64,000 nucleotides of DNA from CAWKEY01 sp963848675 (lineage in GTDB: Bacteria > Pseudomonadota > Gammaproteobacteria > Methylococcales > Methylomonadaceae): assembly GCA_963848675.1 (NCBI GenBank), contig CAWKEY010000023.1, positions 310,001 to 374,000 of the forward strand, read 5' to 3'. Of the stretch, positions 44,878 through 54,600 are shown piece after piece. The notes beneath the pieces are model-generated. The model did not search any database. It saw only the letters and a program-made list of their open reading frames with translations, and had not been told where the DNA came from. Every line of letters begins with the position of its first letter. The first letter of the stretch is position 1. The translations under genes were made by a program, and so were the position numbers.

Positions 44878-47800
44878 ATCCACGCCTACCGGAAAAAACT
44901 TCTTCGACCGCCTGGTGGCGTATTCGCTCAAGGGCGGCTTGCCGGTGTTCTTTTTTGTCTTGTCTCTGGCATTAGGCGCTATCGCCTTGGTGTTTACCCC
45001 GAGAGAAGAAGAGCCGCAGATTGTGGTGCCTATGGCCAATGTGCTGGTATCGGCACCGGGGCTCTCGGCCAAACAAGTCGAAAATCAGGTGACCCGGCCC
45101 TTGGAGAAATTACTTAACCAAATATCGGGCGTAGAGCATGTCTATTCTCGAACGCTTAACGGCCGCAGCATCGTCACGCTGCGCTTTTTCGTTGGCGAAG
45201 ATCGTGAAGACGCCTTGCTGGATGTCTATAACAAGCTCTATTCCAATCAAGACAAAATTCCAGCCGTGGTATCGCAGTGGCAAGTTGTGCCCATCGAGGT
45301 GGACGATGTGCCGATTGTGACGGTGGGTTTGTGGAGTAGTCAGCCTGAACGCTACAGCGATATTGAATTGCGCCGGTTTGCCGACCAAATCAGCCTGAAT
45401 TTGCAACAAATCGGCGATACCAGCCAGGTGGACGTTGTCGGCGGGCGGACACGGACCCTGAAAGTGCTGCTGAATGCGCAAAGCCTAGCGGCCAGACAAA
45501 CCACGGCGCTGGAAGTCTTGCAGGCAATCCAGACGGCTAATCAATTACACACAGCCGGCATCGTTGCAGTTAACAACCAGTCCATACAACTGGAAGCGGG
45601 CGAATTCATTACCTCCCCCGAACAATTAAAAAAGCTGGTGGTCAATCTGGTCGATGGGCTGCCGGTTTATCTACAGGATGTCGCCGACGTCAGCGATGGC
45701 CCCGAAGAGGCGGATCATTACAGTTGGCTGCGTTTTGCCGCCGGCCACCCGCTGGCGGGCCAATACCAGGACGACTATCCGCTGGTGACCTTGGCGGTTG
45801 CCAAAAAGCGCGGCGCTAACGCCGTGGCGGTGGCTGAAAATGTGCATCAACGCCTGGAGACCTTAAAGCATGAATTATTGCCGCCGGAGGTCCATCTGGA
45901 AGTGATGCGCGATTACGGCCAAACCGCCGACGAGAAAGTAAACAACCTAACCAATAGCCTGGGTTTTGCCATCATTACGGTGGTTTTATTTATCGGCATT
46001 TTTCTCGGCTGGCGGCCGGCGCTGGTGGTGGGTCTGGCCATCCCCATCTGTTATGGCGCCGCGTTGGCGCTGGATATGTTTTTCGGCTATACCATCAACC
46101 GCGTCACGCTGTTTGCGCTGATTCTGGCGCTGGGTTTGCTGGTGGATGATCCGATCACCGGCATCGACAATATCGAACGTTATCTGCGCCTGGGCAGCGG
46201 CACTGCGCAGGAGCGCATCATTGCCGCCATGGCGGAAATCCGCCCGGCGTTATTGATGTCCACCCTGACCATCATTCTCGCCTTTATACCGCTGGCTTTC
46301 ATTACCGGCATGATGGGGCCTTACATGGCGCCCATGGCCTTTAACGTGCCGGTGGCCGTTATGTTATCGACGGCGGTGGCTTTTACCGTCACACCCTGGC
46401 TTGCCAGCAAGGCGCTCAAAACAGATTTTGCTGCTGCGGCGGCAATCACCGGCGCTGCTACCCCCGGTTTATACGAACGTCTGGTGGCTCCCTGTATCGC
46501 CAATCGCAAAGCGGCATGGCGGCTCATCATGGTCATGCTGGCATTGTTCGTGGTCACGGCGCTGTTGCCGGTATTACGGCTGGTGCCACTGAAACTGCTT
46601 CCGTACGACAACAAAGACGAAATGCAGATTGTCATTGATATGCCGGAATCCAGCACCCTGGAACAAACGGCGGCCATTACCCGGCAAACCGCCACGCTGG
46701 CGGCCCGTCTGCCGGAAATTCAGGCCATAGCCGCTTATATCGGCACACCGTCCCCCATCGATTTTAATGGCCTGGTGCGGCAATACGACTACCGTATCGC
46801 CCCGCATCTGGCGGATATTCGCCTCACGCTGGCGCCCAAGGCGCAACGCGAACATCAATCGCATCAGGTGTTATTGCGGCTGCGTGCGCTGCTGGCGCCG
46901 TTAAATAGCGATGGCATTGCCATCAAAGTGGTTGAAGTGCCGCCTGGCCCACCGGTCATCAGCACGTTGGTTGCCGAAATCTACGGCGATACCCTCACCG
47001 ATTATGCCGTGCAGCGCCAAGCCGCCGCTCTGGTGATGGAACGGCTGGCAAAAGAAGCCTTTGTCGTCGATATCGATGCCAGTGTGGAAGCCCGGCAAAG
47101 CCGCTGGCGTTTTGCTGTCGACAAAGCAAAAGCCGCGCTGGCGGGTATTTCGACAGAAGCCATCGCCCAGACATTAAACCTTGCCAATCAGGGACAGGTT
47201 GCAGGTTATCTGAATCTGGAACGCGAAATCCAGCCCATTCCAATACGCTTGCGACTGGCCGAGCAACACCGCAGCCAACAGCAATTAGGCGGTTTGCCCA
47301 TAAAAGGCAACATGCCCTCTATGCCGTCCACACCGGCGCCGGTGTTACTGGCCGAATTGGGCAACTTTGTCGAGTCGGATGCCGATCTGTCCATTTACCA
47401 TAAAGACCTGAAGCCGGTAGTTTATGTCATGGCCGAGCTGGAAGGCCGCACCCCGGCGGAGGTTATCGCGGATGTCAACGCCGATCTTAATGGCTCGGCA
47501 GATTCGGCCCCCGCTTGGGATAGCCGCAGCTTTTTTAATGCCGGTGGCGGCATGCCCTGGACACTGCCTCACGGCGTAACGGTGAACTGGGGCGGCGAAG
47601 GCGAATGGAAAATCACAGTGGAAGTGTTTCGCGATATGGGGCTGGCCTTTGCTTTCGCGCTGGTTGGCATCTTTTTTGTGCTGCGCTTGCAAACCGCCTC
47701 GACCACACTGTCGTTGTTGATCATGTCGTCAATCCCGTTGACCGTGATCGGCATCATGCCCGGCTTCTGGCTATTGAACCAGTTTGGCGAGCGGTTTATC

Positions 47801-48145
47801 GGCGGCAGCCCCGATCCCGTGTTATTCACCGCCACCGCGATGATCGGCATGATTGCGCTGGCGGGCATCGTCGTCAGAAACTCGCTGATTCTGGTTGAAT
47901 TCATCACCCAGGCCAAAAATGAAGGCCTAGCCTTGCGCGATGCCTTGCTGCAAGCCGGCAGCATCAGAATGCGCCCGATTCTACTGACGGCGGGCACGAC
48001 GCTGCTCGGCAATATCGTTATCGTGCTCGACCCGGTTTTCAGCGGTTTGGCCATTGCCATCATTTTTGGCATTCTGGCCTCGACGCTGTTTACGCTGTTT
48101 GTGATCCCCACAGCTTACTATTTGATTTACGCCGAAGCGGAGTGA
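44867..48145 (+). CDS. RND efflux transporter, second system
   Basis: A 1092-residue pump of the same subtype as 26728-30018 (TPREEEPQI near residue 48, GLLVDDPITGIDNIERYL in TM4, PPGPPVI in the second loop, FGILASTLFTLFVIPTAYYLI at the end). No ATG precedes the conserved N terminus; the TTG at 44867 gives MTTLSTPTGKNFFDRLV. No Shine-Dalgarno is visible at that position. The adaptor gene follows by 9 bases, i.e. in the opposite order to the first efflux operon, and no TolC gene is present here. Confidence 0.92.
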   Translation: MTTLSTPTGKNFFDRLVAYSLKGGLPVFFFVLSLALGAIALVFTPREEEPQIVVPMANVLVSAPGLSAKQVENQVTRPLEKLLNQISGVEHVYSRTLNGRSIVTLRFFVGEDREDALLDVYNKLYSNQDKIPAVVSQWQVVPIEVDDVPIVTVGLWSSQPERYSDIELRRFADQISLNLQQIGDTSQVDVVGGRTRTLKVLLNAQSLAARQTTALEVLQAIQTANQLHTAGIVAVNNQSIQLEAGEFITSPEQLKKLVVNLVDGLPVYLQDVADVSDGPEEADHYSWLRFAAGHPLAGQYQDDYPLVTLAVAKKRGANAVAVAENVHQRLETLKHELLPPEVHLEVMRDYGQTADEKVNNLTNSLGFAIITVVLFIGIFLGWRPALVVGLAIPICYGAALALDMFFGYTINRVTLFALILALGLLVDDPITGIDNIERYLRLGSGTAQERIIAAMAEIRPALLMSTLTIILAFIPLAFITGMMGPYMAPMAFNVPVAVMLSTAVAFTVTPWLASKALKTDFAAAAAITGAATPGLYERLVAPCIANRKAAWRLIMVMLALFVVTALLPVLRLVPLKLLPYDNKDEMQIVIDMPESSTLEQTAAITRQTATLAARLPEIQAIAAYIGTPSPIDFNGLVRQYDYRIAPHLADIRLTLAPKAQREHQSHQVLLRLRALLAPLNSDGIAIKVVEVPPGPPVISTLVAEIYGDTLTDYAVQRQAAALVMERLAKEAFVVDIDASVEARQSRWRFAVDKAKAALAGISTEAIAQTLNLANQGQVAGYLNLEREIQPIPIRLRLAEQHRSQQQLGGLPIKGNMPSMPSTPAPVLLAELGNFVESDADLSIYHKDLKPVVYVMAELEGRTPAEVIADVNADLNGSADSAPAWDSRSFFNAGGGMPWTLPHGVTVNWGGEGEWKITVEVFRDMGLAFAFALVGIFFVLRLQTASTTLSLLIMSSIPLTVIGIMPGFWLLNQFGERFIGGSPDPVLFTATAMIGMIALAGIVVRNSLILVEFITQAKNEGLALRDALLQAGSIRMRPILLTAGTTLLGNIVIVLDPVFSGLAIAIIFGILASTLFTLFVIPTAYYLIYAEAE

Positions 48146-48154
48146 AAAAGCCTT

Positions 48155-49246
48155 ATGCGTTTGCCCGATAATCTGAAAACCCTGCTGCTGTCACTGCTCA
48201 CGCTGCTTATTCTGCTGGTGATGATTCTGTGGATGGCCGGGACTTTTGAACACAAAATCGCCCCCGCTATCAACGCCGTATCCGAGCAGCATGTCGGCTC
48301 CACGCTAACGGTTGCCCTGGAACCCATAGCGCTTTTTGAAGAAGCCACCGGCAGCATTCAGTCCAAACAGGCTACCGATATTGCCGCACAGATTCAGGCG
48401 CGGGTTAAAGCCATTCATGTCAAGTCGGGAGATCTCATTAAGCCCGGACAACTGCTGATCACACTTGACGCAGAGACCTTGCAGGCCAGAAGCGCCCAGG
48501 CCAATGAAAACCTGAATGCCATCAGCGCCCGTCTGGTGAGCGCCAAATTGCACCATGATCGCACCCGTGAGTTGTACGGCAAGGAAAGCGCAACCCGGGC
48601 GGCGCTGGAGCAGGCGGCGGCTGATTACCAAAGCCTGAAAGCCCAGTATGCGGCCGCGCAACAGTCGCTGAATGAAGCCCGGCATATTCAGGATTACAGC
48701 CAGATCAAAGCCGGCTCTGCCGCGCGCGTGATCGACCGTTTTGTAGAACCCGGCGATGTGGTGTCGCCTGGCATGAAATTACTGGCGGTGTACGACCCGC
48801 AAGCGTTGCGGATAGAGGCTTATGTCCGCGAATCGGTGGCGATGGGTTTGAGTATTGGCCAAACCCTGGAAGCCCGCATCGACGCCCTCGATACGACGCT
48901 GCCGGCGGTCATTACGGAAATTGTGCCGTCCGCAAACCCCGGCGCGCGTAGTGTGCTGATTAAAACCCGCATCGAGCACCGGCCTGATAGGGTGCCCGGC
49001 CTGTTTGCCCGTATCCGCATTCCCCAAGGCGAGGAACGGATATTGGCGATCCCGCAGGCATATATTCGCCAGGTCGGCCAATTGGATTTGGTTTGGGTAT
49101 TGGAAAACAAGCAATTTAACCGCCGTTTTATCCGGCTCGGCAGAACCCTGGCCGATGGCCGGATAAGCGTTATTTCCGGTTTATCCGCGGGCGAAAAGCT
49201 GATTCTGCCCGAGGATGCGCTCTCGGCATCCCGGCCGGCGCATTAA
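48155..49246 (+). CDS. RND efflux periplasmic adaptor, second system
   Basis: A 363-residue membrane-fusion protein: N-terminal anchor (LLLSLLTLLILLVMILWMAG), lipoyl halves (AIHVKSGDLIKPGQLLITLDAE and IDRFVEPGDVVSPGMKLLAVYD), a coiled-coil hairpin with the LYGKESATRAALEQA motif, and the membrane-proximal part. Partner of the pump directly upstream. It must borrow an outer-membrane channel from elsewhere, perhaps that at 24309. Confidence 0.92.
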   Translation: MRLPDNLKTLLLSLLTLLILLVMILWMAGTFEHKIAPAINAVSEQHVGSTLTVALEPIALFEEATGSIQSKQATDIAAQIQARVKAIHVKSGDLIKPGQLLITLDAETLQARSAQANENLNAISARLVSAKLHHDRTRELYGKESATRAALEQAAADYQSLKAQYAAAQQSLNEARHIQDYSQIKAGSAARVIDRFVEPGDVVSPGMKLLAVYDPQALRIEAYVRESVAMGLSIGQTLEARIDALDTTLPAVITEIVPSANPGARSVLIKTRIEHRPDRVPGLFARIRIPQGEERILAIPQAYIRQVGQLDLVWVLENKQFNRRFIRLGRTLADGRISVISGLSAGEKLILPEDALSASRPAH

Positions 49247-49288
49247 CCTGCATGGCCAAAACCAATCCATTGGCATAAACCGCCCCGC

Positions 49289-49981
49289 TCAATCGTTAGG
49301 CGCGGCGAAGGGCCGGACTTTGGCCATCAACTGATCCGCCGTGACCGGCTCAAGCATTCCCATCGGAAAACCCGCGGCTTCCAAAGCACGCGCCGTCCAG
49401 CTGTTACAGGTATTAAACAGGTGAAATTTTCCGCGGGCGGGATAAAAAAGGCTGTTAGGCCCCCAGCCTGATGCTATCGGCATGGCTTTCAGCGCTCCGC
49501 TCCTGAGAAAACTGTAGTGAAGATAGTCCACGAATCGGATGAAACCGTCTCTGGCAACAGCGAGCCGGATGACTTCATAACCGGCAAAACGGCCGGTGAC
49601 CTTACCTTTGACACCGGTCACATGCAGCACGCTGGCGCTCGGCCAGAGCGCGGCTTTCAGGGCCAACCAAAGCCCCGGGTCGCCCGACTGGTAATAATCC
49701 CAATCGCCCCAGCCCAGCTCCAGAGAATCGGCTGCGGGAAAATCCCCGGTTTCCGGGACGAGTCCCAAGGGAATATCCGCCCGTCTGACGACCAAACCGG
49801 TGTGCCAGCCATGGTTGACTACATGGATAGCGACAGAAGCTTCGCTTACAGGACGTAGGCGAGGGGCGTGAGCAGGAGCGGAAGCTTCGCCTTGAATGGG
49901 AACAGGCGGCGGATGCACCGGCCCCGCGCAAGCGGAACACAGCCACAACAGGCCAAGCAACAGCGCCGGGAGCGGGTTCAT
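49289..49981 (-). CDS. DUF2459 family lipoprotein (TIGR02117-like)
   Basis: A 230-residue exported protein: lipobox-type start (LLWLCSACAG), then VNHGWHTGLVVRRADIP, LELGWGDWDYYQ and LFNTCNSWTARALEAAGFP, which together are typical of DUF2459. Function unknown. Its ATG overlaps the stop of the upstream hydrolase fragment (ATGA). Confidence 0.8.
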   Translation of the reverse strand: MNPLPALLLGLLWLCSACAGPVHPPPVPIQGEASAPAHAPRLRPVSEASVAIHVVNHGWHTGLVVRRADIPLGLVPETGDFPAADSLELGWGDWDYYQSGDPGLWLALKAALWPSASVLHVTGVKGKVTGRFAGYEVIRLAVARDGFIRFVDYLHYSFLRSGALKAMPIASGWGPNSLFYPARGKFHLFNTCNSWTARALEAAGFPMGMLEPVTADQLMAKVRPFAAPND

Positions 49982-50547
49982 CGCGTCAGAAAATCCGCCA
50001 CCGCCTGGAAGCGCTGGCGGCGGATGGCCGGATCGATGTCCATCAGTGGATGCGCGAATTCAGGGAATTTCAGCACGAGGCCGCCGCGCGCTTGCACGAT
50101 TTTCGCCATCTCCTCGATGTCTCCCGGCGGCACCACACGATCCAGCAGGCCGATGATCTGGTCGGCCAGCATGGCATTACCCTGAGCCACCAGCAGATAG
50201 CCTTGGGGATTTTTTGCTCGCAGCTTATATCCGCCCAAGACGCGGCCGTCGCGGGTGGCAAACGACAGCTGTTGGATATTCCGGATCGGCTTGACGCGGC
50301 TCGCATCGCTCCTGCCTGCGGCCATCCGGAACTGCCAGAACGCCAGGGGCTCGCGCGGAAAGCCGCAGACACTGCCTTCCAAATCCGGTTCAGCGTTCGC
50401 GCCATGAGCCATCGTACAAGCTCCCATGAAAAGCATCATCGTCAAAAAACCCAATCGGTGCCTGGCGGTAAGGATGGTTGTAGGGTGTGACGACGCCAGC
50501 GGAGGCACGCCGTTCGGGTAAGATGCGCCCCCTGACGCCGGCAGCAT
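49978..50547 (-). CDS. Alpha/beta hydrolase-like protein with internal deletion
   Basis: An open frame of 189 codons. The N-terminal half (GGYKLRAKNPQGYLLVAQGNAMLADQIIG) matches the beginning of a family of exported alpha/beta hydrolases, and GLLDRVVPPGDIEEMAK ... KFPEFAHPLMD matches the end (Asp and His of the triad). The nucleophile-elbow region (GxSxG) between them is absent, so roughly half of the usual enzyme is missing with the frame kept. The protein is therefore probably inactive. Signal-like stretch RHRLGFLTMMLFMGAC. Start uncertain. Confidence 0.6.
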   Translation of the reverse strand: MLPASGGASYPNGVPPLASSHPTTILTARHRLGFLTMMLFMGACTMAHGANAEPDLEGSVCGFPREPLAFWQFRMAAGRSDASRVKPIRNIQQLSFATRDGRVLGGYKLRAKNPQGYLLVAQGNAMLADQIIGLLDRVVPPGDIEEMAKIVQARGGLVLKFPEFAHPLMDIDPAIRRQRFQAVADFLTR

Positions 50548-50606
50548 CCTACCCCGATGTTTTTAGCGCATCTTACCGCGTTGAAAATTGTCATCCATTG
50601 AATGAA

Positions 50607-51593
50607 TTAGTTCAACAGCATCTTGAATTCCCGATGCCAGCGGGCCAGTTGCTCATGATAATGATGCGCCTCGTACTTCGGGCCGTTGTAGAATCTGGCT
50701 ACGCTGCGAAAGTCGGCATCGCCAGGGTTTGTCTTTTTCACTTCCTCTTTTCTACCGGAAAGAAAACGCGCTACGAAAGTCACCTGCCGCTCGGCCGGTG
50801 CTGTAAAAAGCTCGGTAGCTGAGGTTGCCCCTACTATCTTGAAATTACTGCCCATAATCTGCCCCAAGCCCATGCTCATGGATTGCATGCGGAGTTCTTC
50901 AAGCGGGGTGCTGGGCTGCTCCTTATTCAGGCGCGATAAGTAATGCTGTTCAAACCTCGGCCTGATAATGCCAGCTGTCTCCTGGCGGATAATGGCCAAA
51001 ATCCATTCAGGTTGAACCGTAATGCCTTTTTCCTGCTCAACGTTCCGGGTTGCTGACTGGGCCATGCCGCCGTAGCGGTTAAGAATACCCTTACAATCCA
51101 GGAAGCGGCTTTTATGCAACGCGTTCAAGTGAAATATCGCATCATCAAAATGCCCCGTCATGATTTGACCGCTATCGATTTTGGCGAGAGCGACACCCAA
51201 CATTTTTTCCAGAACCGGCAAGGTCAATTTGGCATCCGGTATTGTGGTAATGAGTGCTTTAGCGGTATTCCACTGGCACTCATAACAAAGGCTATTGCGA
51301 GTTATTCCTGGATTGAGATGGTATTCCACCTCAAACTGCGCAACTGCGCGATTGGTGCCGCGGCCAAAATCGCCGTCAATCGCGAAAGCACCGCTCGATG
51401 AAGTCGAATAACCCAAAAAAATCAACAATCGCTGCATGGCTTTAATGCCACTTTCTCCGACTGAAGTCCGCGTGAGCGATGCATCGCCATTCAGAAAACG
51501 CTGCAGATCAGCATGCCATTGGGCGTCACCGTCATCGGGATGAGTAGTAATCTGTTGAATATGCGGTTCGTTAATGAGAGTCTCGATAGCCAT
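50607..51593 (-). CDS. N-acetylmuramidase (DUF3380) with peptidoglycan-binding domain
   Basis: A 328-residue protein: N-terminal peptidoglycan-binding-like domain (about 45-110; GIKAMQRLLIFLGY, IDGDFGRGTNRAVAQFE), a linker, and a C-terminal DUF3380 muramidase (about 190-328; ILAIIRQETAGIIRPRFEQHYLSRL with the catalytic Glu, SMGLGQIMGSNFKIVGA, FVARFLSG, VARFYNGPKYEAHHYHEQLARWHREF). No signal peptide. ATG 51593 has GGAG upstream. Such proteins occur in phages and in contact-dependent effector clusters; here it is the last gene of the minus-strand cluster. Confidence 0.85.
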   Translation of the reverse strand: MAIETLINEPHIQQITTHPDDGDAQWHADLQRFLNGDASLTRTSVGESGIKAMQRLLIFLGYSTSSSGAFAIDGDFGRGTNRAVAQFEVEYHLNPGITRNSLCYECQWNTAKALITTIPDAKLTLPVLEKMLGVALAKIDSGQIMTGHFDDAIFHLNALHKSRFLDCKGILNRYGGMAQSATRNVEQEKGITVQPEWILAIIRQETAGIIRPRFEQHYLSRLNKEQPSTPLEELRMQSMSMGLGQIMGSNFKIVGATSATELFTAPAERQVTFVARFLSGRKEEVKKTNPGDADFRSVARFYNGPKYEAHHYHEQLARWHREFKMLLN

Positions 51594-51680
51594 AACTTCA
51601 ATCTCCACGGTTGGTAAAAACACCCCAAACAGTCTGTTTTCTGTTCATCATCCTACTCTCAAAAAACGGCTGGCCAAAAC

Positions 51681-54600
51681 TTACGCTGTTTGCCTCAAAA
51701 TAGCCTGCAGATTTTTCCACAGTCCGGTCTCCTTGGCGTGCTCGGCCATGAACACCAGGAACTCGATGTGTTCACGCAAGGCGGCTTTATCTTTGTAACT
51801 AGCGCCGCGTTCAACGGCCAGGCGATATCCTTCGACGATTCTGTTGCTGTCCTTCGAGTCAAGCACGCCTTTTACTAATGCCATCATGAGCAAACAGTCC
51901 GGCTCAACCACACTATCCCAATATTCGGGATTGACCGCCATTTTCTGTTTGGCTTCAGCGACCACTTCGGCAACCTGTGCGGGCAAATCTTCCTGCCAGC
52001 TCTGATCGCGGCTTTTATCGAACCAGCTCAAAACAGCTTCTGCGGTAATCCAGTTAGTCAAGGGATACGCTTTGTTTTTTCCTTTTTCGCGGCTGTTATT
52101 GAAAGCACGCTGATAATGCGTGCTCATTTTCTCCAGGGCTTTTTTCCTTTCGGTTTTACTGGATTGCAGCCAGGCCAGGCGCTTGTAGGCACTGCCCAGT
52201 AAAGATAGACGCTCTATGGTAAGGGTCGCAGGGGCCATGGCATTCAAGGTGTTCAATTCTTCGATCGCCTTTTCTATTTCTGCCAAGGCGGTATCTTTTT
52301 CGGCTTTATCGCTGGTCTGACGGAAGCGCAAAGCGTGTTTTACCCGGTAATTGGCCCGCTGCTCCAGCGCTTTTACCGGAAATTCGGCCTTATCGGCAGC
52401 CATGGCTTTATCCAGATGCGCGATGGCCAGGCCGTATTCTCCCATTTCGCCGTACACCATGCCCAACGCCGCCGTCACATCAGCCTCATCTTGCCAGTTT
52501 GCAAGCTGGTTGGCAGGAACCCGGTTTAAATAACTATCCAGCCTTTGATGAGTTTGTGCGTTGCCCGCTTTAACGTTGTTTTGGCTGCGCACGGCACTCA
52601 ACAGGTTTTCTAAATCCGCGACCCATTCGGCCTTGGCATGATAAGGCGGGAGCTGCTTTTCATTGTTTCGGCCTGCTTCAAGCAAGCGAAAATCGGGATC
52701 CCCGTAGCATTGGTAAGCACCCCAGGTATTGACATCAGGAAATTGTTCGTAAATATGCTGGCGTGCTGCCCGGACTGCAGTACCAAAACTGCTGCCTGAC
52801 AACAGGGACTGATAAAATGATTCGGCAAAGGCTTTAGCGGCGCCGTCATCGACGGCCCAACCGGCCGCGACGACCGCCTTAACACCCATATTGATAAATT
52901 GCGTCCCCAGATTTGCGGCCAATTCGTTATAGCGATTGGCTTCCGGATAGCCAACCTTGGTACTGCCCAAATGGCAGCAATTGATAAACACCAATTCCGG
53001 CACCCAGCGCATTTGCTCAACATCACCGGGCGTTAAAAAGGTGTTATCACCAATGACCATGCCGGAAATCCGCTTTTTGTCTTGCGGCAAACCTTGGCCG
53101 CAGGCCTGACAGCTTTCCTCGACCGGCACATATTTCTCAATTTCAAACTCATGAACCCCATGCCCGGCAAGATGCAGGATCCGGTACGCTTCACCGTGCA
53201 AACCCATCAAGATATCCCCGGCCTCAAGACCCGTAGAGCGTCTGCCCAGCGCTTGATTGACCTCATAGCCATTTGCCGAAAGCAGACTAGCCACCGCCTC
53301 GGCTTCCTGAGCAGCGCCCGGCAAATCGGGAAAAATAACGCCTCCTGGTCCAGCAGGAATAATCGGATTGCCGATGACAAAGGCGTTCTTTTCCGCCGTA
53401 TGTAAAGGCTTGACTCTAAATTGCTGCGTCTTTAACTGCCGCAACAGTCCGGCAACCACTGCAGCAGGTTTGTGAGATGCCCCCCAACGATCATCCAGCA
53501 ATTCCCACGGATAACGGGCCGATTCTTGATCCAGGATCAAGACCAGATCGTAATGCTTAGGCGCCAATTCCTTGAGCGGGTTAGGAATCAACATTTCAAA
53601 CAGCGTCTGGGCCGTTTGCCGGGAATTACTGGTGCTGGCAATCATGTCGGCAATAAAATGATCGGCCAGGCGCATCTGCCCGGCAACCAGTGTCACCTCG
53701 GCTCGTGCGCGATCGGTTAGCGCAATAAAGCGCAACATCTGGTATTTCTTGTCATAGACGATTTCAAGACGGTGCCACCAACTCGGATCCGAATCGAACA
53801 ACACGCGCTGCAATCCGCCCGGCCCAACCTGAACAGCAGCATCCTGCCAGTTGAAATGGGCCTGCAAACTACCCTCGCGTAAAATAGTTTCCAGCTCTCT
53901 GGCCGCGATAATGGCCACATCCTGGTACAGTTCCAGAAATTCAATTTCATCAAATAACACCTTGTCATCGAGACGGTTTTCGGCCAAAAGATCATTGGCC
54001 GATTGCACGCCGCTCAGGATGGCTTCGATGGAGTCGCGTATGCTCATGCCACCAAAACCGGTGCCAATCAACAAGAAACTGATTTTTGCCGAACGCGCAG
54101 TACCTGCCGTGCCGAAGCGGTCATCCGGCCATTCGGCGATTTTCAAGGCATAGTCGAGTAAAGCCTGTCCTGTTCCTGCGGCCAGCGTGCCCGGACTCAG
54201 CTCGCCGACACGGCCCAGTCCGATGACTATCGCACCATTGGGTCTCGCATTTTTATTTTTATGCAGAAAAATTTCGTGACTATTCAACTGGCCAGGATAA
54301 AGGCCCAGACTAACCCGTTTGCTTAATGCCCCGTCCAGCCTTCTATCCAAATCCGCTTCGGCACTGACTATGGTATCGCCGTAATAATGCCCGACACCTA
54401 TCGGATGGCGGGCATAAGCCAGATTACCATGGCGAATCGTCACATTGACGCGTGGCAAACGCCGTTGACTGCCCCGTACAAATGGGCGCGCAACACCAAA
54501 TCCAAAACCCGACAAATCCGCTTCAGACGGCATGCTGTCAGGCATGGCATCGCGCATAATAGTGCGCTCCTCGCTAAAATCCTCGCCTCGACTGACAGCG

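Noticed and set aside
47605..47898. 97-codon frame in the second RND gene
   Set aside because: Alternative-frame shadow of the pump's C-terminal membrane region.
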